From assembly GCA_900766325.1 (NCBI GenBank), contig CAAFVA010000057.1, forward strand, positions 1 to 15,204: a stretch of DNA of 15,204 bases, given 5' to 3'. Each line of letters begins with the position of its first letter. The stretch's first letter is position 1. The translations under genes were made by a program, and so were the position numbers. The notes under the pieces are model-generated. The model was given only the letters and a program-made list of their open reading frames with translations, did no database searches and was not told the DNA's origin. The DNA comes from Bacilli bacterium (GTDB taxonomy: Bacteria; Bacillota_I; Bacilli_A; RF39; UBA660). This document shows, one piece after another, positions 1-7,051 of this stretch.

Positions 1-120
1 ACTATTTTTGCACTTGCAAAAACAACTAATATTTCTTTTTTTATAGTTGATTTTCTTTTTAAATCAGCCTTTTGAACTTATTATTTAAAGAAATAATAAT
101 TAACTATTTTTCAACTATGA

Positions 121-812
121 TTATTTGAAATCTTCAATTCTATGAAACATAAATATTATTTTATCTATTTCTTTATCAGTGTGATAATGGTCACAATACC
201 ATTTCTTATAATTCAAAGTATTTTCTATATCATCTAAAAACCTTTCTGTACTTTGGTCAACAGTTAATTGTTTTATTACTGGAAGAAAAGCTTCATAAGG
301 TAGATATTTATATGGACAAGTGTGAGATAAAACTATATCAACTTTATTACTATTTTTTTAATTGTTTTTAGTATCCTATCCTTTATTTCTTGATTAGGTT
401 GTTCATCTTCCCACCAACCATAACCAAGTTTTTGTCTATATTCTTTATCAACACTATAAGCTCCACCAATAACCAAAACTTTTTTGTTATTAAAATTATA
501 AATTTCACCATCTTTAGCAAATAGTAAGTTGGGATATTCTTCTTCATAATAAACAGTTCCACCTTTAAATTGTTTTTCTTTATATGTACTAATTGCTTGA
601 GGTCTTTTTTCGTGATTACCGTGAATGCAAAAAAATGTAATTGGTTCTTGTGATGATTGTTTTTTTAATGCGTCATCTGTTTCTTTATCATAAAAATTTA
701 TTCCAGCATCACCTAATATAATTATAATATCATCAATAGTGGTTTTGTTTTGATACGTTAAAAATAGTATTCTTGTAAACTCTCTATGAGTATCACCAGT
801 TATATAAATCAT
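121..812 (-). pseudogene. Metallophosphoesterase, broken by a frameshift in an A7 run
   Basis: A calcineurin-like metallophosphoesterase, predicted to hydrolyse phosphomono- or diesters with a two-metal centre. From ATG 812 the protein reads MIYITGDTHRE, then GDAG (about 34-37) and GNHE (65-68), the first metal-binding motifs of the family. The frame ends near residue 160 in a run of seven T on the plus strand (353-359). In the neighbouring frame the protein continues without a break through VLSHTCP and DHYH, the C-terminal metal motifs, and stops with TAA at 123-121. Restoring one base gives 231 codons exactly, so a one-base loss in the homopolymer is the simplest reading. The last motif is usually GHxH; here Asp replaces Gly, but both His remain. 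The start at 812 follows a GGTGG. An upstream GTG (824) would add four residues. Family assignment is firm; substrate unknown. It may be a pseudogene, a phase-variable gene or an assembly error. Confidence 0.8.
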
Positions 813-835
813 AAATTCCACCACACTTTTATAAC

Positions 836-844
836 ATTATACCA
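836..844 (-). promoter_or_regulatory. Extended -10 promoter for the metallophosphoesterase gene
   Basis: The minus strand reads TGGTATAAT, a perfect -10 hexamer with the extended TGn element, about 24 bases before the ATG at 812. No good -35 hexamer lies at 16-18 bases. It falls inside the 3' end of the Fic remnant. Confidence 0.55.
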
Positions 845-1117
845 TAAAAAAAGATTTCTTATTGCTTCAGAAACCTTACAATTTTGGTTATTTTTACGGT
901 ATATTGCCGGTTTACTTAGAAACTCATCCTCATATCCAAAAGGATGTATTCTTTCAAATCTAAAATGAAAATCAACTATATCTTCTAATATAATACTAAT
1001 TTTAAAATTATATTCATTTAATAATTTTTCCATTTATTTTTCTACATCTTCTAGAGCAGTAGTATTAATAACGTTAACTACACCTATTATATTAGGAATA
1101 ACTTTAAAACCACCAAC

Positions 1118-1126
1118 ATTATACCA
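1118..1126 (-). promoter_or_regulatory. Extended -10 promoter ahead of the Fic remnant
   Basis: The minus strand reads TGGTATAAT. It sits in the second copy of the direct repeat. The ATG at 1129 overlaps the element, so any transcript would start inside the present remnant frame; the ATG at 1033 is the more likely start for translation. Confidence 0.4.
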
Positions 1127-1131
1127 CATGA

Positions 1132-1158
1132 AAAGACATTTCTTATCAAAATGTCTTT
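1132..1158 (-). terminator. Weak hairpin downstream of sepF
   Basis: A perfect 10-bp stem, AAAGACATTT with AAATGTCTTT and a 7-base loop, lies about 40 bases after the sepF stop. On the minus strand only four T follow the stem, so it would be a weak intrinsic terminator. Its right arm overlaps the direct repeat at 1115-1147. Confidence 0.4.
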
Positions 1159-1198
1159 AGTTTATACTTATTTGTTATTTTTAAATAAACGTTAATTA

Positions 1199-1594
1199 TT
1201 AAAAATCTTCAGAAATGTTTTTTCTTCCTCTTTTTGGTTCGTCTTCATCAGTCATCTTACCTTGTACGTTTATGTTTTTAGGGGCACACAAAAATATACC
1301 GTCACCTAGTTTTTGCATGGTTCCACCAATTGCGTATAAGCATCCACTTACAAAATCAATTATTCTTTTGCCTTGGTCTGGTGTTACCCTCTTTAAGTTA
1401 ACGACAACCGTGTTTCTTTTCTTTAAGTAGTCCGCAATTTGCTGTGATTCGGAGTATGCTCTTGGCTCAAGAAGAATCATCTTACTACCTTCTTGTGCTT
1501 CTTCGCGATTTGCTTCCTCAACGCTTAAGGTATAATATTCATCTTCGCTAGAAATATCACCACTACCAAACAATTTCTTTAAATTAAAAGCCAT
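1199..1594 (-). CDS. sepF: Cell division protein SepF
   Basis: SepF bundles FtsZ and tethers it to the membrane at the division septum. The protein has 131 residues, slightly short for the family (about 150). The start MAFNLKKLFG is a short amphipathic N-terminus suited to membrane binding. An acidic linker follows. The conserved core runs from about 38 to 112 and includes VVVNLKRVTPDQGKRIIDF, then GCLYAIGG and GDGIFLCAP, all characteristic of SepF. The tail is charged (DEDEPKRGRK). The ATG at 1594 follows GGAGGG at a good distance. The gene stands alone, without the usual ylm neighbours (YggT, DivIVA), after a terminator at 1676-1701. A possible promoter is TGTTAAAAT about 50-60 bases upstream, with a poor -35. 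Identification is firm. Confidence 0.95.
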   Translation of the reverse strand: MAFNLKKLFGSGDISSEDEYYTLSVEEANREEAQEGSKMILLEPRAYSESQQIADYLKKRNTVVVNLKRVTPDQGKRIIDFVSGCLYAIGGTMQKLGDGIFLCAPKNINVQGKMTDEDEPKRGRKNISEDF

Positions 1595-1675
1595 TTTATC
1601 CCTCCATATAAATACCTTGGTATCTTCTATGAAAGTATTTTAACACAAAAACATTAAAAATTAAATAGCTATAAC

Positions 1676-1701
1676 AAAAAAAGAGTATTTTTTTTTACTC
1701 T
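1676..1701 (-). terminator. Intrinsic terminator, stop codon in the stem
   Basis: The stem AGAGTA/TACTCT on the minus strand is followed by TTTTTT. The TAA stop of the 1695-2090 gene is partly within the left arm. It separates the two-TM gene pair from sepF. Confidence 0.75.
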
Positions 1702-2090
1702 AAATTTTTAGGCGACTTAATTTTACCCTTATTTTTTAATTCATCTAAATCTTTATATACCTTATTTTTATCCTTATCTTCTAATACTATGTAGTCTAAA
1801 AGTACCGAAAATAAAGTAATTGAAGAACCTATTAGAAAAGCTTTAAAATTTGAACCATTACCCTCAAAAGAACTAAATATCATACTAAGTGCCCCTATAA
1901 TTGCTCCGCCACCGGAAATAATACCAAAATCGCTATCGTCTTTTTTAGTGTCAGCATTAGCTTTTTTTTCTATATTCTTAGCATCTACCGAACTTTTGTC
2001 ATTACCATATAAATTAACATAACTATTTAAAGCACTAATAACATCATCTAGTTCTTCTTTATTCATATTTTCTATTCCTTCTTTTATCAT
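1695..2090 (-). CDS. Small two-TM membrane protein, paralogue of the upstream gene
   Basis: I do not recognise this family. The 131-residue protein has an acidic N-terminal helix (MNKEELDDVISALNSYVN, 9-26), a charged linker rich in Lys and Asp, a Gly-rich hydrophobic segment (about 56-74), a second hydrophobic segment (about 83-103), and a charged cytoplasmic-type tail containing KDKNKVYKDLDELK. The same order of parts, and the ending K-D-K-x-K-N-x-V-Y-x-D-L/M-D, recur in the gene just upstream, so the two are tandem paralogues. The ATG at 2090 follows AAGGAG in an 11-base gap after the upstream stop, so the pair is one transcription unit driven from 2634-2661 and ended at 1676-1701. Function unknown; a membrane hairpin with both ends in the cytoplasm is the likely topology. 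Confidence 0.75.
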   Translation of the reverse strand: MIKEGIENMNKEELDDVISALNSYVNLYGNDKSSVDAKNIEKKANADTKKDDSDFGIISGGGAIIGALSMIFSSFEGNGSNFKAFLIGSSITLFSVLLDYIVLEDKDKNKVYKDLDELKNKGKIKSPKNLE

Positions 2091-2101
2091 GTTTATCTCC
2101 T

Positions 2102-2605
2102 TTATTTATTTGTAAATCTTCTTAAAGCTTTATGATAATCCGCACACTCTAATAACTCTTCTTTTATATCTTCTAAAGTTTCATTATCTTTTTTTGCACT
2201 ATCAATCAAATCCATATCGGTATAGACGTTTTTTCTTTCCTTATCCTTTATCATATTAACAATTTCGTTAATTAAATATGACATACCTACGCCGCCGGAT
2301 GCACAAACAAATGGAACAACAAAATTATTAGCATCACTAAAGGTTATGTATCCAAGAAATGAAAGAGCGGAAATAAGTGACCCAATAACCTTTACCAAAT
2401 CATCATTTTCATGAGTTTCTAAATAGCTTATTTTTCTATCAAGCCTTCTTATATCCTTATCATTTTGCTTTATCTGTTTATTGATTCTCTTTATGTATTC
2501 ACCAATTAATACTTCATCATCACTTTGCATGGTTAAATATTTTTCTAATGAGTTTTTAACATAGGATAACTCGTTTTCGTCTAATTGTTCTATATTCTTT
2601 ATCAT
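2102..2605 (-). CDS. Small membrane protein with coiled coil and two TM segments
   Basis: Not recognised. The 167-residue protein begins with an acidic helix (LDENELSYVKNSLEKYL, 8-24), followed by a strongly charged helix likely to form a coiled coil (about 36-64, with INKQIKQNDKDIRRLDRKI), two hydrophobic segments (about 72-90 and 95-117) separated by a short loop, and a charged tail with DKERKNVYTDMDLID (121-135). It is the longer member of a tandem paralogous pair; the coiled coil is the main addition. The ATG at 2605 follows AAGGGGG with a 9-base spacer. A near-consensus sigma-A promoter lies just upstream, so the pair should be expressed well in growing cells. The function is unknown, and nothing here suggests an enzyme. 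Confidence 0.75.
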   Translation of the reverse strand: MIKNIEQLDENELSYVKNSLEKYLTMQSDDEVLIGEYIKRINKQIKQNDKDIRRLDRKISYLETHENDDLVKVIGSLISALSFLGYITFSDANNFVVPFVCASGGVGMSYLINEIVNMIKDKERKNVYTDMDLIDSAKKDNETLEDIKEELLECADYHKALRRFTNK

Positions 2606-2633
2606 ATCGATATTCCCCCTTTTTGCAAGCTAT

Positions 2634-2661
2634 ATTATACACAAAATTCAAAATATGTCAA
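2634..2661 (-). promoter_or_regulatory. Strong sigma-A promoter for the paralogue pair
   Basis: On the minus strand, TTGACA (2661-2656), a 16-base spacer and TATAAT (2639-2634) match the housekeeping consensus at every hexamer position. It starts four bases after the efp terminator and 29 bases before the ATG at 2605. Confidence 0.85.
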
Positions 2662-2664
2662 ACT

Positions 2665-2687
2665 AAAAAGAAGCCTACTTGCTTCTT
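2665..2687 (-). terminator. Intrinsic terminator of efp
   Basis: The minus strand has AAGAAGC, a six-base loop holding the efp TAG stop, GCTTCTT and a T run. The stem arms are perfect and the left arm is the last codons of efp. Confidence 0.75.
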
Positions 2688-3235
2688 GATACATACTTAC
2701 CATCACTAGTTGATATAACGATTGATTCTCCCTCGTTAATAAATAACGGAACCTTAACGGTCATACCATTTTCTAGCGTTGCGTCTTTTTGAGCACCAGA
2801 TGATGTATTTCCTTTAACCGCTTGCTCTGTTTCGGTTACTACGTAATCTATTTTTTCTGGTAAGTCAATTCCTATTAACTCAGTTTCATAGTAAATTAGA
2901 TCAACCGTTAAATTTTCTTTCAAATACTTTATATCATCACCAATTTGGTTCTTTGATAACTCAACTTGTTCATAGGTTGTCATATCCATAAAACTATAAT
3001 TATCACCAGCTTGATATAAGTACTGCATTGGTTTTCTTTGAATGTTTGCCCTAGCTAATTTAACGCTACTATTATAAGTTTTTTCAAGCGTTGCGCCCGT
3101 TCTCATGTTTTTAAGTTTCATCTTAACGAAGGCTGCTCCCTTACCAGGTTTAACATGCGAAAACTCTAATACTTGGTAGATGTTTCCTTCATCTTCAACG
3201 GTCATTCCGTTTTTAATATCATTTACGTTAACCAT
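2675..3235 (-). CDS. efp: Translation elongation factor P
   Basis: EF-P binds ribosomes stalled at polyproline between the P and E sites and helps peptide bond formation. The protein is 186 residues, the usual length, with the three expected barrels: KOW-like (about 1-64), OB (65-127) and C-terminal OB (129-185). The loop HVKPGKGAAFVK places the modified lysine at residue 32; a Lys here, as in Bacillus (5-aminopentanol modification) and E. coli (beta-lysine), means a post-translational modification is likely but its type cannot be read from this gene. The C-terminal GESIVISTSDGKYVSR is typical. The ATG at 3235 follows AAAGGAG at six bases. It lies 44 bases after rpmG, with a small terminator-like hairpin in that gap. 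Identification is firm. Confidence 0.97.
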   Translation of the reverse strand: MVNVNDIKNGMTVEDEGNIYQVLEFSHVKPGKGAAFVKMKLKNMRTGATLEKTYNSSVKLARANIQRKPMQYLYQAGDNYSFMDMTTYEQVELSKNQIGDDIKYLKENLTVDLIYYETELIGIDLPEKIDYVVTETEQAVKGNTSSGAQKDATLENGMTVKVPLFINEGESIVISTSDGKYVSRSK

Positions 3236-3258
3236 TTTCTACTCCTTTCAATCACTTT

Positions 3259-3281
3259 AAAAAATAAGCGTTAAGCTTATT
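3259..3281 (-). terminator. Terminator or attenuator between rpmG and efp
   Basis: On the minus strand AATAAGC, a five-base loop (TTAAC) and GCTTATT are followed by T, giving a 7-bp stem with a T run right after the rpmG stop. No separate promoter is evident between it and efp, so partial read-through from rpmG probably supplies efp. Confidence 0.55.
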
Positions 3282-3450
3282 AGTTCTTAGTTTCTTTATG
3301 ATCTGTGTGACATTTACATCTTGGACAATACTTACTGATTTCCATACGTTCAGGATCATTTTTCTTGTTTTTTTGAACACGATAATTTAATTCCCCACAC
3401 TTAGGGCATTTTAAAGTTACGTTAGCTCTATTTTCATTTTTCTTTGCCAT
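3280..3450 (-). CDS. rpmG: Large ribosomal subunit protein bL33
   Basis: A 56-codon ribosomal gene. The translation starts MAKKNENRANVTLKCPKCG and ends with KYCPRCKCHTDHKETKN. It matches bL33 throughout, including the NYRVQKNKKNDPERMEISKYC core. Two CxxC pairs (CPKC near 15-18, CPRC near 43-46) form the zinc ribbon, so this is the zinc-binding (C+) form. Many Bacillota also carry a zinc-free copy for zinc starvation; whether one exists elsewhere is not visible here. The ATG at 3450 follows AAGGAGG closely. The gene sits directly after a class B PBP gene, an arrangement I recall from lactic acid bacteria, and ahead of efp. It has its own promoter within the end of the PBP gene. Confidence 0.96.
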   Translation of the reverse strand: MAKKNENRANVTLKCPKCGELNYRVQKNKKNDPERMEISKYCPRCKCHTDHKETKN

Positions 3451-3485
3451 AGAAATTCCCCTCCTTTTCGAAGATAACTATGGGT

Positions 3486-3513
3486 ATTATATCAAATTAT
3501 TTGTAATTTTCAA
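3486..3513 (-). promoter_or_regulatory. Promoter for rpmG-efp
   Basis: On the minus strand TTGAAA (3513-3508), 16 bases and TATAAT (3491-3486), with TGA directly before the hexamer as an extended -10. The -35 overlaps the last codons of the PBP gene, so rpmG and efp can be expressed separately from it. Confidence 0.75.
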
Positions 3514-5533
3514 AGAATTTATTACAAATTCCTGATACAATTCGCTTATTTACGTTAGAAGTGTATGATGAAGTACCATTTTTATGACTAACATGTGGCG
3601 AAATTGCAACGATACTCATTACCGGATCATCATATGGAGCATATCCGATAAACGATTTTGTATAGGTTTGGGTATCAACCGTGCCATCGCCATCAGAATC
3701 ATAAAAGGTCTCAGACGTACCAGTTTTACCAGCCGGATTTGGTGCATCACCCATATAACCCTTACCTAAGTATCCTTCCATAACGCTTTTAAATCCTTCT
3801 TTTACCCTTTCAAAGTAAACCTCATCAATATCAACCGTGTTTAAAACTTCTTTTTCATAAGCACTTTTAACACTTCCTATTTCGTTTGTTTGGGTTGCGT
3901 TTCTTATTTCGCTTACCAGGTTAAGTTTAAGTCTTTTTCCGTTGTTTATTATGGTGTTAATATAACTAGATAACTGCATAATGGAATACGTATCATATTG
4001 TCCAATTGAAAAATTTAAAAGTAGTCCTACGTTTGACGTTTTACCTTTATATCCTTCGGTTTCAAAAGGAAGGTCAACACCTGATTTAACTCCAAGACCA
4101 AGCTCGTTAAATATTGATCGGTAAGTATTTAGTGCGCTATCATCTATTTTAACTGGCATATTATAATAATAATTTACTTTTGCCACCTTAAGTGCTAATT
4201 GAAATTGATATGAGTTTGAAGAGTACTTAAGAGCGGTAATGTCATTTAAAGCTCCAAGCGATGTACTCCAAGAACACTTTTGCGGGGTGTTCTTAAACTT
4301 TATGCACTTATCATAAAAAACGTCTCCAATGTTTAAGTTACCCGTTTTATAACCAACAAGCATGGACGCTCCCTTAACGATTGATCCCGGAGTATCACTT
4401 CCGGTTAATAAATTGGTTGTATAATCACTAATTTTATATCCATCACTAGTTTGGGTAATTTGTTTTGATGCCATGGCAAGTATTTCTCCGGTTTTAGGAT
4501 CGGTAATAATTACCGAAGTATGATCATAATATTTCGTATTAGCTTCACTTTTAGCTTTTATTAGTTCCTCTTCAATTATTTTTTCTAGTTCCATTTGAAG
4601 ATTAATATCGATCGATAAAACAATATCGTTACCACGAATACCTTCTTTTACCAATTTTTTTTCACCGTTTTTTATTTCATACTCATCTTTGGTTCCTTTT
4701 AATTCATCCTCGTACTCTAACTCTAAGTAACTAAGTCCTACCCGGTCGTTTAACGAGTATCCTTTATTTAAGTATTCGGCCTTTTGTTCTTCCGGTATTC
4801 CGGTTTTACTAGTTGATACGTTTCCTAATATTTGTCTTAAAGTATCACCATAAGGATAGCTTCTAGTCCAGGACGTTGAAATTGAAACGCCCTTTAAATC
4901 ACTTAAATTTTGGGCAACAAACGCATACTCCTCATCACTAGCACCTTCCTTAATCGTTTTTTCATCATAATAATAACCGTTATTCATAAGGTAATATATG
5001 TATGCTGCTTCTTTATCAAGTTCTTCGTATTCACCTAGCTCTTCATCGGTTATCCTTTCTAGTTTTAAATTTTCTATTTCAGATGCTTTAAGCTTTCTTC
5101 TTTCATATAACTCGTTTTCCTCATCCGTTATTTTTTCATCGCCTTTTAAAGGGTTATTTACAAGCCAAAACTCCCTTAACTGTCTATCCGTTAAAGCCTC
5201 ATAATCAACGTCTAATTTTTCTGCTAAAACATAAGCAAGTTCTATTTCGTCTTTTGTTTTCATGCCTGATTCTTTTTTATAAGTTATTAAGTTAATACCA
5301 ACGTTATCAACGATAACGTTATAATTACGATCATATATTCGTCCCCTTGGCATCGAAGATGAATAAACCGTTTTGGTTGATAACTTATTTAGCTCTGCAA
5401 GTGACTTACTGGGATTATATAGTTGTAAATAACTAAGTCTTATGGTTATTATAAAAAAGCATACAAATATAAACACACCAATAAAAATAATTCTGTTTTT
5501 ACTAATAACCTCAGTATTATTATTCTTTTTCAA
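3497..5533 (-). CDS. pbpA: Class B penicillin-binding protein (PBP2/PbpA type transpeptidase)
   Basis: A monofunctional DD-transpeptidase that crosslinks peptidoglycan outside the membrane. I start it at TTG 5533, six bases after AGGTGG; this gives 678 residues with a short cytoplasmic N-terminus and one TM helix (about 15-32). The in-frame ATG at 5548 has no ribosome binding site, and the longer frame to 5686 overlaps the divergent gene. PRGRIYDRN (62-70) opens the pedestal domain, which holds a very acidic stretch (about 131-175). Catalytic motifs are SIVK (384-387, nucleophile S384), SSN (438-440) and KTG (603-605). Directly after KTGTSE comes DSDGDGTVD (612-620), an EF-hand-like calcium loop pattern. 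There are no PASTA repeats, which favours an elongation-type PBP2/PbpA over the divisome PBP; rpmG downstream agrees. Identification of the class is firm, the paralogue less so. Confidence 0.9.
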   Translation of the reverse strand: MKKNNNTEVISKNRIIFIGVFIFVCFFIITIRLSYLQLYNPSKSLAELNKLSTKTVYSSSMPRGRIYDRNYNVIVDNVGINLITYKKESGMKTKDEIELAYVLAEKLDVDYEALTDRQLREFWLVNNPLKGDEKITDEENELYERRKLKASEIENLKLERITDEELGEYEELDKEAAYIYYLMNNGYYYDEKTIKEGASDEEYAFVAQNLSDLKGVSISTSWTRSYPYGDTLRQILGNVSTSKTGIPEEQKAEYLNKGYSLNDRVGLSYLELEYEDELKGTKDEYEIKNGEKKLVKEGIRGNDIVLSIDINLQMELEKIIEEELIKAKSEANTKYYDHTSVIITDPKTGEILAMASKQITQTSDGYKISDYTTNLLTGSDTPGSIVKGASMLVGYKTGNLNIGDVFYDKCIKFKNTPQKCSWSTSLGALNDITALKYSSNSYQFQLALKVAKVNYYYNMPVKIDDSALNTYRSIFNELGLGVKSGVDLPFETEGYKGKTSNVGLLLNFSIGQYDTYSIMQLSSYINTIINNGKRLKLNLVSEIRNATQTNEIGSVKSAYEKEVLNTVDIDEVYFERVKEGFKSVMEGYLGKGYMGDAPNPAGKTGTSETFYDSDGDGTVDTQTYTKSFIGYAPYDDPVMSIVAISPHVSHKNGTSSYTSNVNKRIVSGICNKFFENYK

Positions 5534-5603
5534 AACGTACCACCTCATAATTATTATGTTTATAAAATAAAATGATATGCATATAATAAAAAAGGAGTTG
5601 ATT

Positions 5604-5861
5604 ATGGTGTATGAGCTATTAATAGAAAAGTGGCTTAAAAGATTATCGTTAAAAGATATAAACGATTTTGCAAATAAAAATGGCATGCCACTTAAAACGG
5701 GAGAAGATAAAGTAATTTATGATTTCATCATGAATTATTGGAAGGAAGTTTATAAGGGTGATGCTAATAAAGCACTTTTAAAACTAAAACCAATGGTATC
5801 ACAAAGTACTTATAATAACGTTTTAAAATTATATAATGATTTCAAAGATAAAATAAAATAG
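5604..5861 (+). CDS. DUF2624-like small protein (YqfT type)
   Basis: A small, all-helical, charged protein of 85 residues with no signal or membrane segment. Its pattern, LxxLSLKDINDFANKNGMPL followed by a helix with WKEVYKGDANKALLKL and a final VSQSTYNNVLKLYNDF, resembles the DUF2624 family (Bacillus YqfT), whose function I do not know. I judge this from the arrangement of conserved positions, not a search. The ATG at 5604 follows AAAGGAG at a good distance; the in-frame ATG at 5577 lacks one. It is divergent from the PBP gene with only 70 bases between the starts, so the two promoters share this A+T-rich gap; no clear pair of hexamers could be assigned. A terminator overlapping the stop codon ends it. 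Confidence 0.7.
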   Translation: MVYELLIEKWLKRLSLKDINDFANKNGMPLKTGEDKVIYDFIMNYWKEVYKGDANKALLKLKPMVSQSTYNNVLKLYNDFKDKIK

Positions 5862-5888
5862 CGCTGTTTTAAATAGCGTTATTTTTTT
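5855..5888 (+). terminator. Intrinsic terminator overlapping the stop codon
   Basis: An 11-bp stem, AAAATAGCGCT with AGCGTTATTTT (one G-U pair) and a nine-base loop, runs into seven or more T. The TAG stop (5859-5861) is in the left arm. Confidence 0.8.
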
Positions 5889-5929
5889 GTTATTTTTATG
5901 TTATCATATAAATGAAAGAAGGAAGTAAA

Positions 5930-7051
5930 ATGATTAAAGTTGGTGTGATAGCAGAATATAATCCGTTTCATAACGGACATTTATACCATTTAAATAAAGT
6001 AAAGGAAATGTTTAAGGACGCTGTAGTAATTCTTGTTTTAGCAGGAAATTTTACCCAAAGAGGTGACGTTTCAGTAATAGATAAATGGAACAAAGCAAAA
6101 CTAGCGTTAGACTTTGGTTTTGATTTAGTAGTTGAACTTCCGTTTAACGTTGCAACTTCATCCGCGAGCATTTACGCCGAAGGTGCAATAAAAATACTAA
6201 ATAACTTAGATTGTGATTATCTTGTTTTTGGTTCTGAGACGAACGATGTTAACACGCTTAAAAAAGCGGCTTTAAAAACCTTAAATAATAAAGATTATGA
6301 AGAAAAAATAAAGAACTATTTAGAAACCGGGGTAAACTTTCCTAAAGCATCATCACTTGCACTAGAAGATATAGCAAACGTACTAATTAATAAACCAAAT
6401 GACGTTTTAGCTTTTGAGTACGTAAGAAGTATTATAAAAACAGAAAGTAAGATAAAACCGGTAAGTATTAAAAGAACTAATGATTATCATGAAGAAAAAA
6501 TAAATAAGAAAATAACTAGTGCCACCGCGATAAGAAAAAACTTAAATAATAAAAGAATAATTAAAAACACCATGCCAAAAGAATCGTTAAAACTAATAAA
6601 TAACATATCTATAAATGATTATTTTTCATACATAAAATATGAAATCATGACAAACGATAACCTAAACGAAGTACAAGACGTTGACGAAGGAATAGAAAAC
6701 AAGTTAAAAAAAGAAATAATTTACGCACAAACGCTTCAGGATTTAATTACAAGGATAAAATCAAAAAGGTATTCGTATAATAAAATTAAAAGAATGCTTC
6801 TTCACATCCTTGTTAAAACAAAAAAATATTATGAAAAAAACGTAAAATATATAAGGGTATTAGGTCTTAATAGCAATGGTAGGAAAATACTAAAAGATGC
6901 TAAAGAAAAAACATGCATTCCAATAATTACAAAGTTTAAAAAAGAATATGAGGATTTGTTTAAAGATGATATAAAAGCCGCTCTTACGTACTCGTTAATT
7001 ACAAATTATAACGTTTTAGAAGAATATAGATCATCAATAGTAAAAGATTAA
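5930..7051 (+). CDS. tmcAL: tRNA(Met) cytidine acetate ligase TmcAL
   Basis: TmcAL (formerly YlbM, DUF795) uses ATP and acetate to make N4-acetylcytidine at the wobble base of elongator tRNA-Met. The N-terminus GVIAEYNPFHNGHLYHL carries the nucleotidyltransferase HxGH motif (H14, H17). It is followed by VLAGNFTQRGD (37-46) and VELPF (68-72), both highly characteristic. A later TSATAIRK matches the family's IxSxxIR motif. The 373 residues are somewhat shorter than the Bacillus protein (about 415). I start at 5930 because the ATG follows AAGGAAG; a start at 5912 would place that site inside the gene. It is a single gene after the terminator at 5855-5888, and converges on spoVAE with a shared terminator. 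Identification is firm. Confidence 0.93.
   Translation: MIKVGVIAEYNPFHNGHLYHLNKVKEMFKDAVVILVLAGNFTQRGDVSVIDKWNKAKLALDFGFDLVVELPFNVATSSASIYAEGAIKILNNLDCDYLVFGSETNDVNTLKKAALKTLNNKDYEEKIKNYLETGVNFPKASSLALEDIANVLINKPNDVLAFEYVRSIIKTESKIKPVSIKRTNDYHEEKINKKITSATAIRKNLNNKRIIKNTMPKESLKLINNISINDYFSYIKYEIMTNDNLNEVQDVDEGIENKLKKEIIYAQTLQDLITRIKSKRYSYNKIKRMLLHILVKTKKYYEKNVKYIRVLGLNSNGRKILKDAKEKTCIPIITKFKKEYEDLFKDDIKAALTYSLITNYNVLEEYRSSIVKD

Larger units (their letters stand above)
809..1129 (-). pseudogene. Fic-domain protein remnant
   Basis: A decayed Fic-family (AMP-transferase type) gene. Read from 1129 the frame gives a segment with GGFKVIPNIIG and TTALEDVEK, which fits the N-terminal part of small Firmicutes Fic proteins. 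It then hits TAA at 1036-1034. An ATG follows at once, in the same frame, and the reading continues with MEKLLNEYN and DIVDFHFRFERIHPF, the helix that leads into the Fic active site. The next residues should be the HPFxxGNGR loop, but the sequence after HPF is GYEDEF and nothing like GNGR follows. The protein ends at residue 74 of the second frame, in TGA overlapping the phosphoesterase start. With a nonsense codon and no catalytic loop, activity is not expected. The 74-codon frame may still be called as a gene (809-1033). Confidence 0.6.
833..1147 (-). repeat. Pair of imperfect direct repeats around the Fic remnant
   Basis: Two similar segments, at 833-863 and 1115-1147, lie 282 bases apart in the same orientation. 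On the minus strand both begin ATAAGAAAT and end GGTATAATGTT, with a pyrimidine-rich, 10- to 12-base variable middle. Each carries an extended -10 promoter element and encodes a similar LFxWYNV peptide in the Fic frame. They could be a duplicated promoter segment or the scar of a deletion or insertion. Confidence 0.5.

Noticed and set aside
1..120. Open frame of about 25 codons at the left edge on the minus strand, and an 8-bp inverted repeat (43-50 with 111-118)
   Set aside because: The frame has no start codon and two stops before it; the repeat arms are 60 bases apart with no T run. Nothing supportable is seen.
1215..1430. Plus-strand frames inside sepF, the PBP, spoVAD, the FAD gene, sigF and gpsA
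   Set aside because: All are shadows of clear minus-strand genes, without ribosome sites or recognisable domains.
5577..5603. ATG at 5577 as start of the DUF2624-like gene
   Set aside because: AAAGGAG sits downstream of it, six bases before the ATG at 5604.
5549..5686. Longer N-terminus for the PBP, with an extra hydrophobic segment
   Set aside because: It overlaps the well-supported divergent gene, has no ribosome site and would be unusual for the family.
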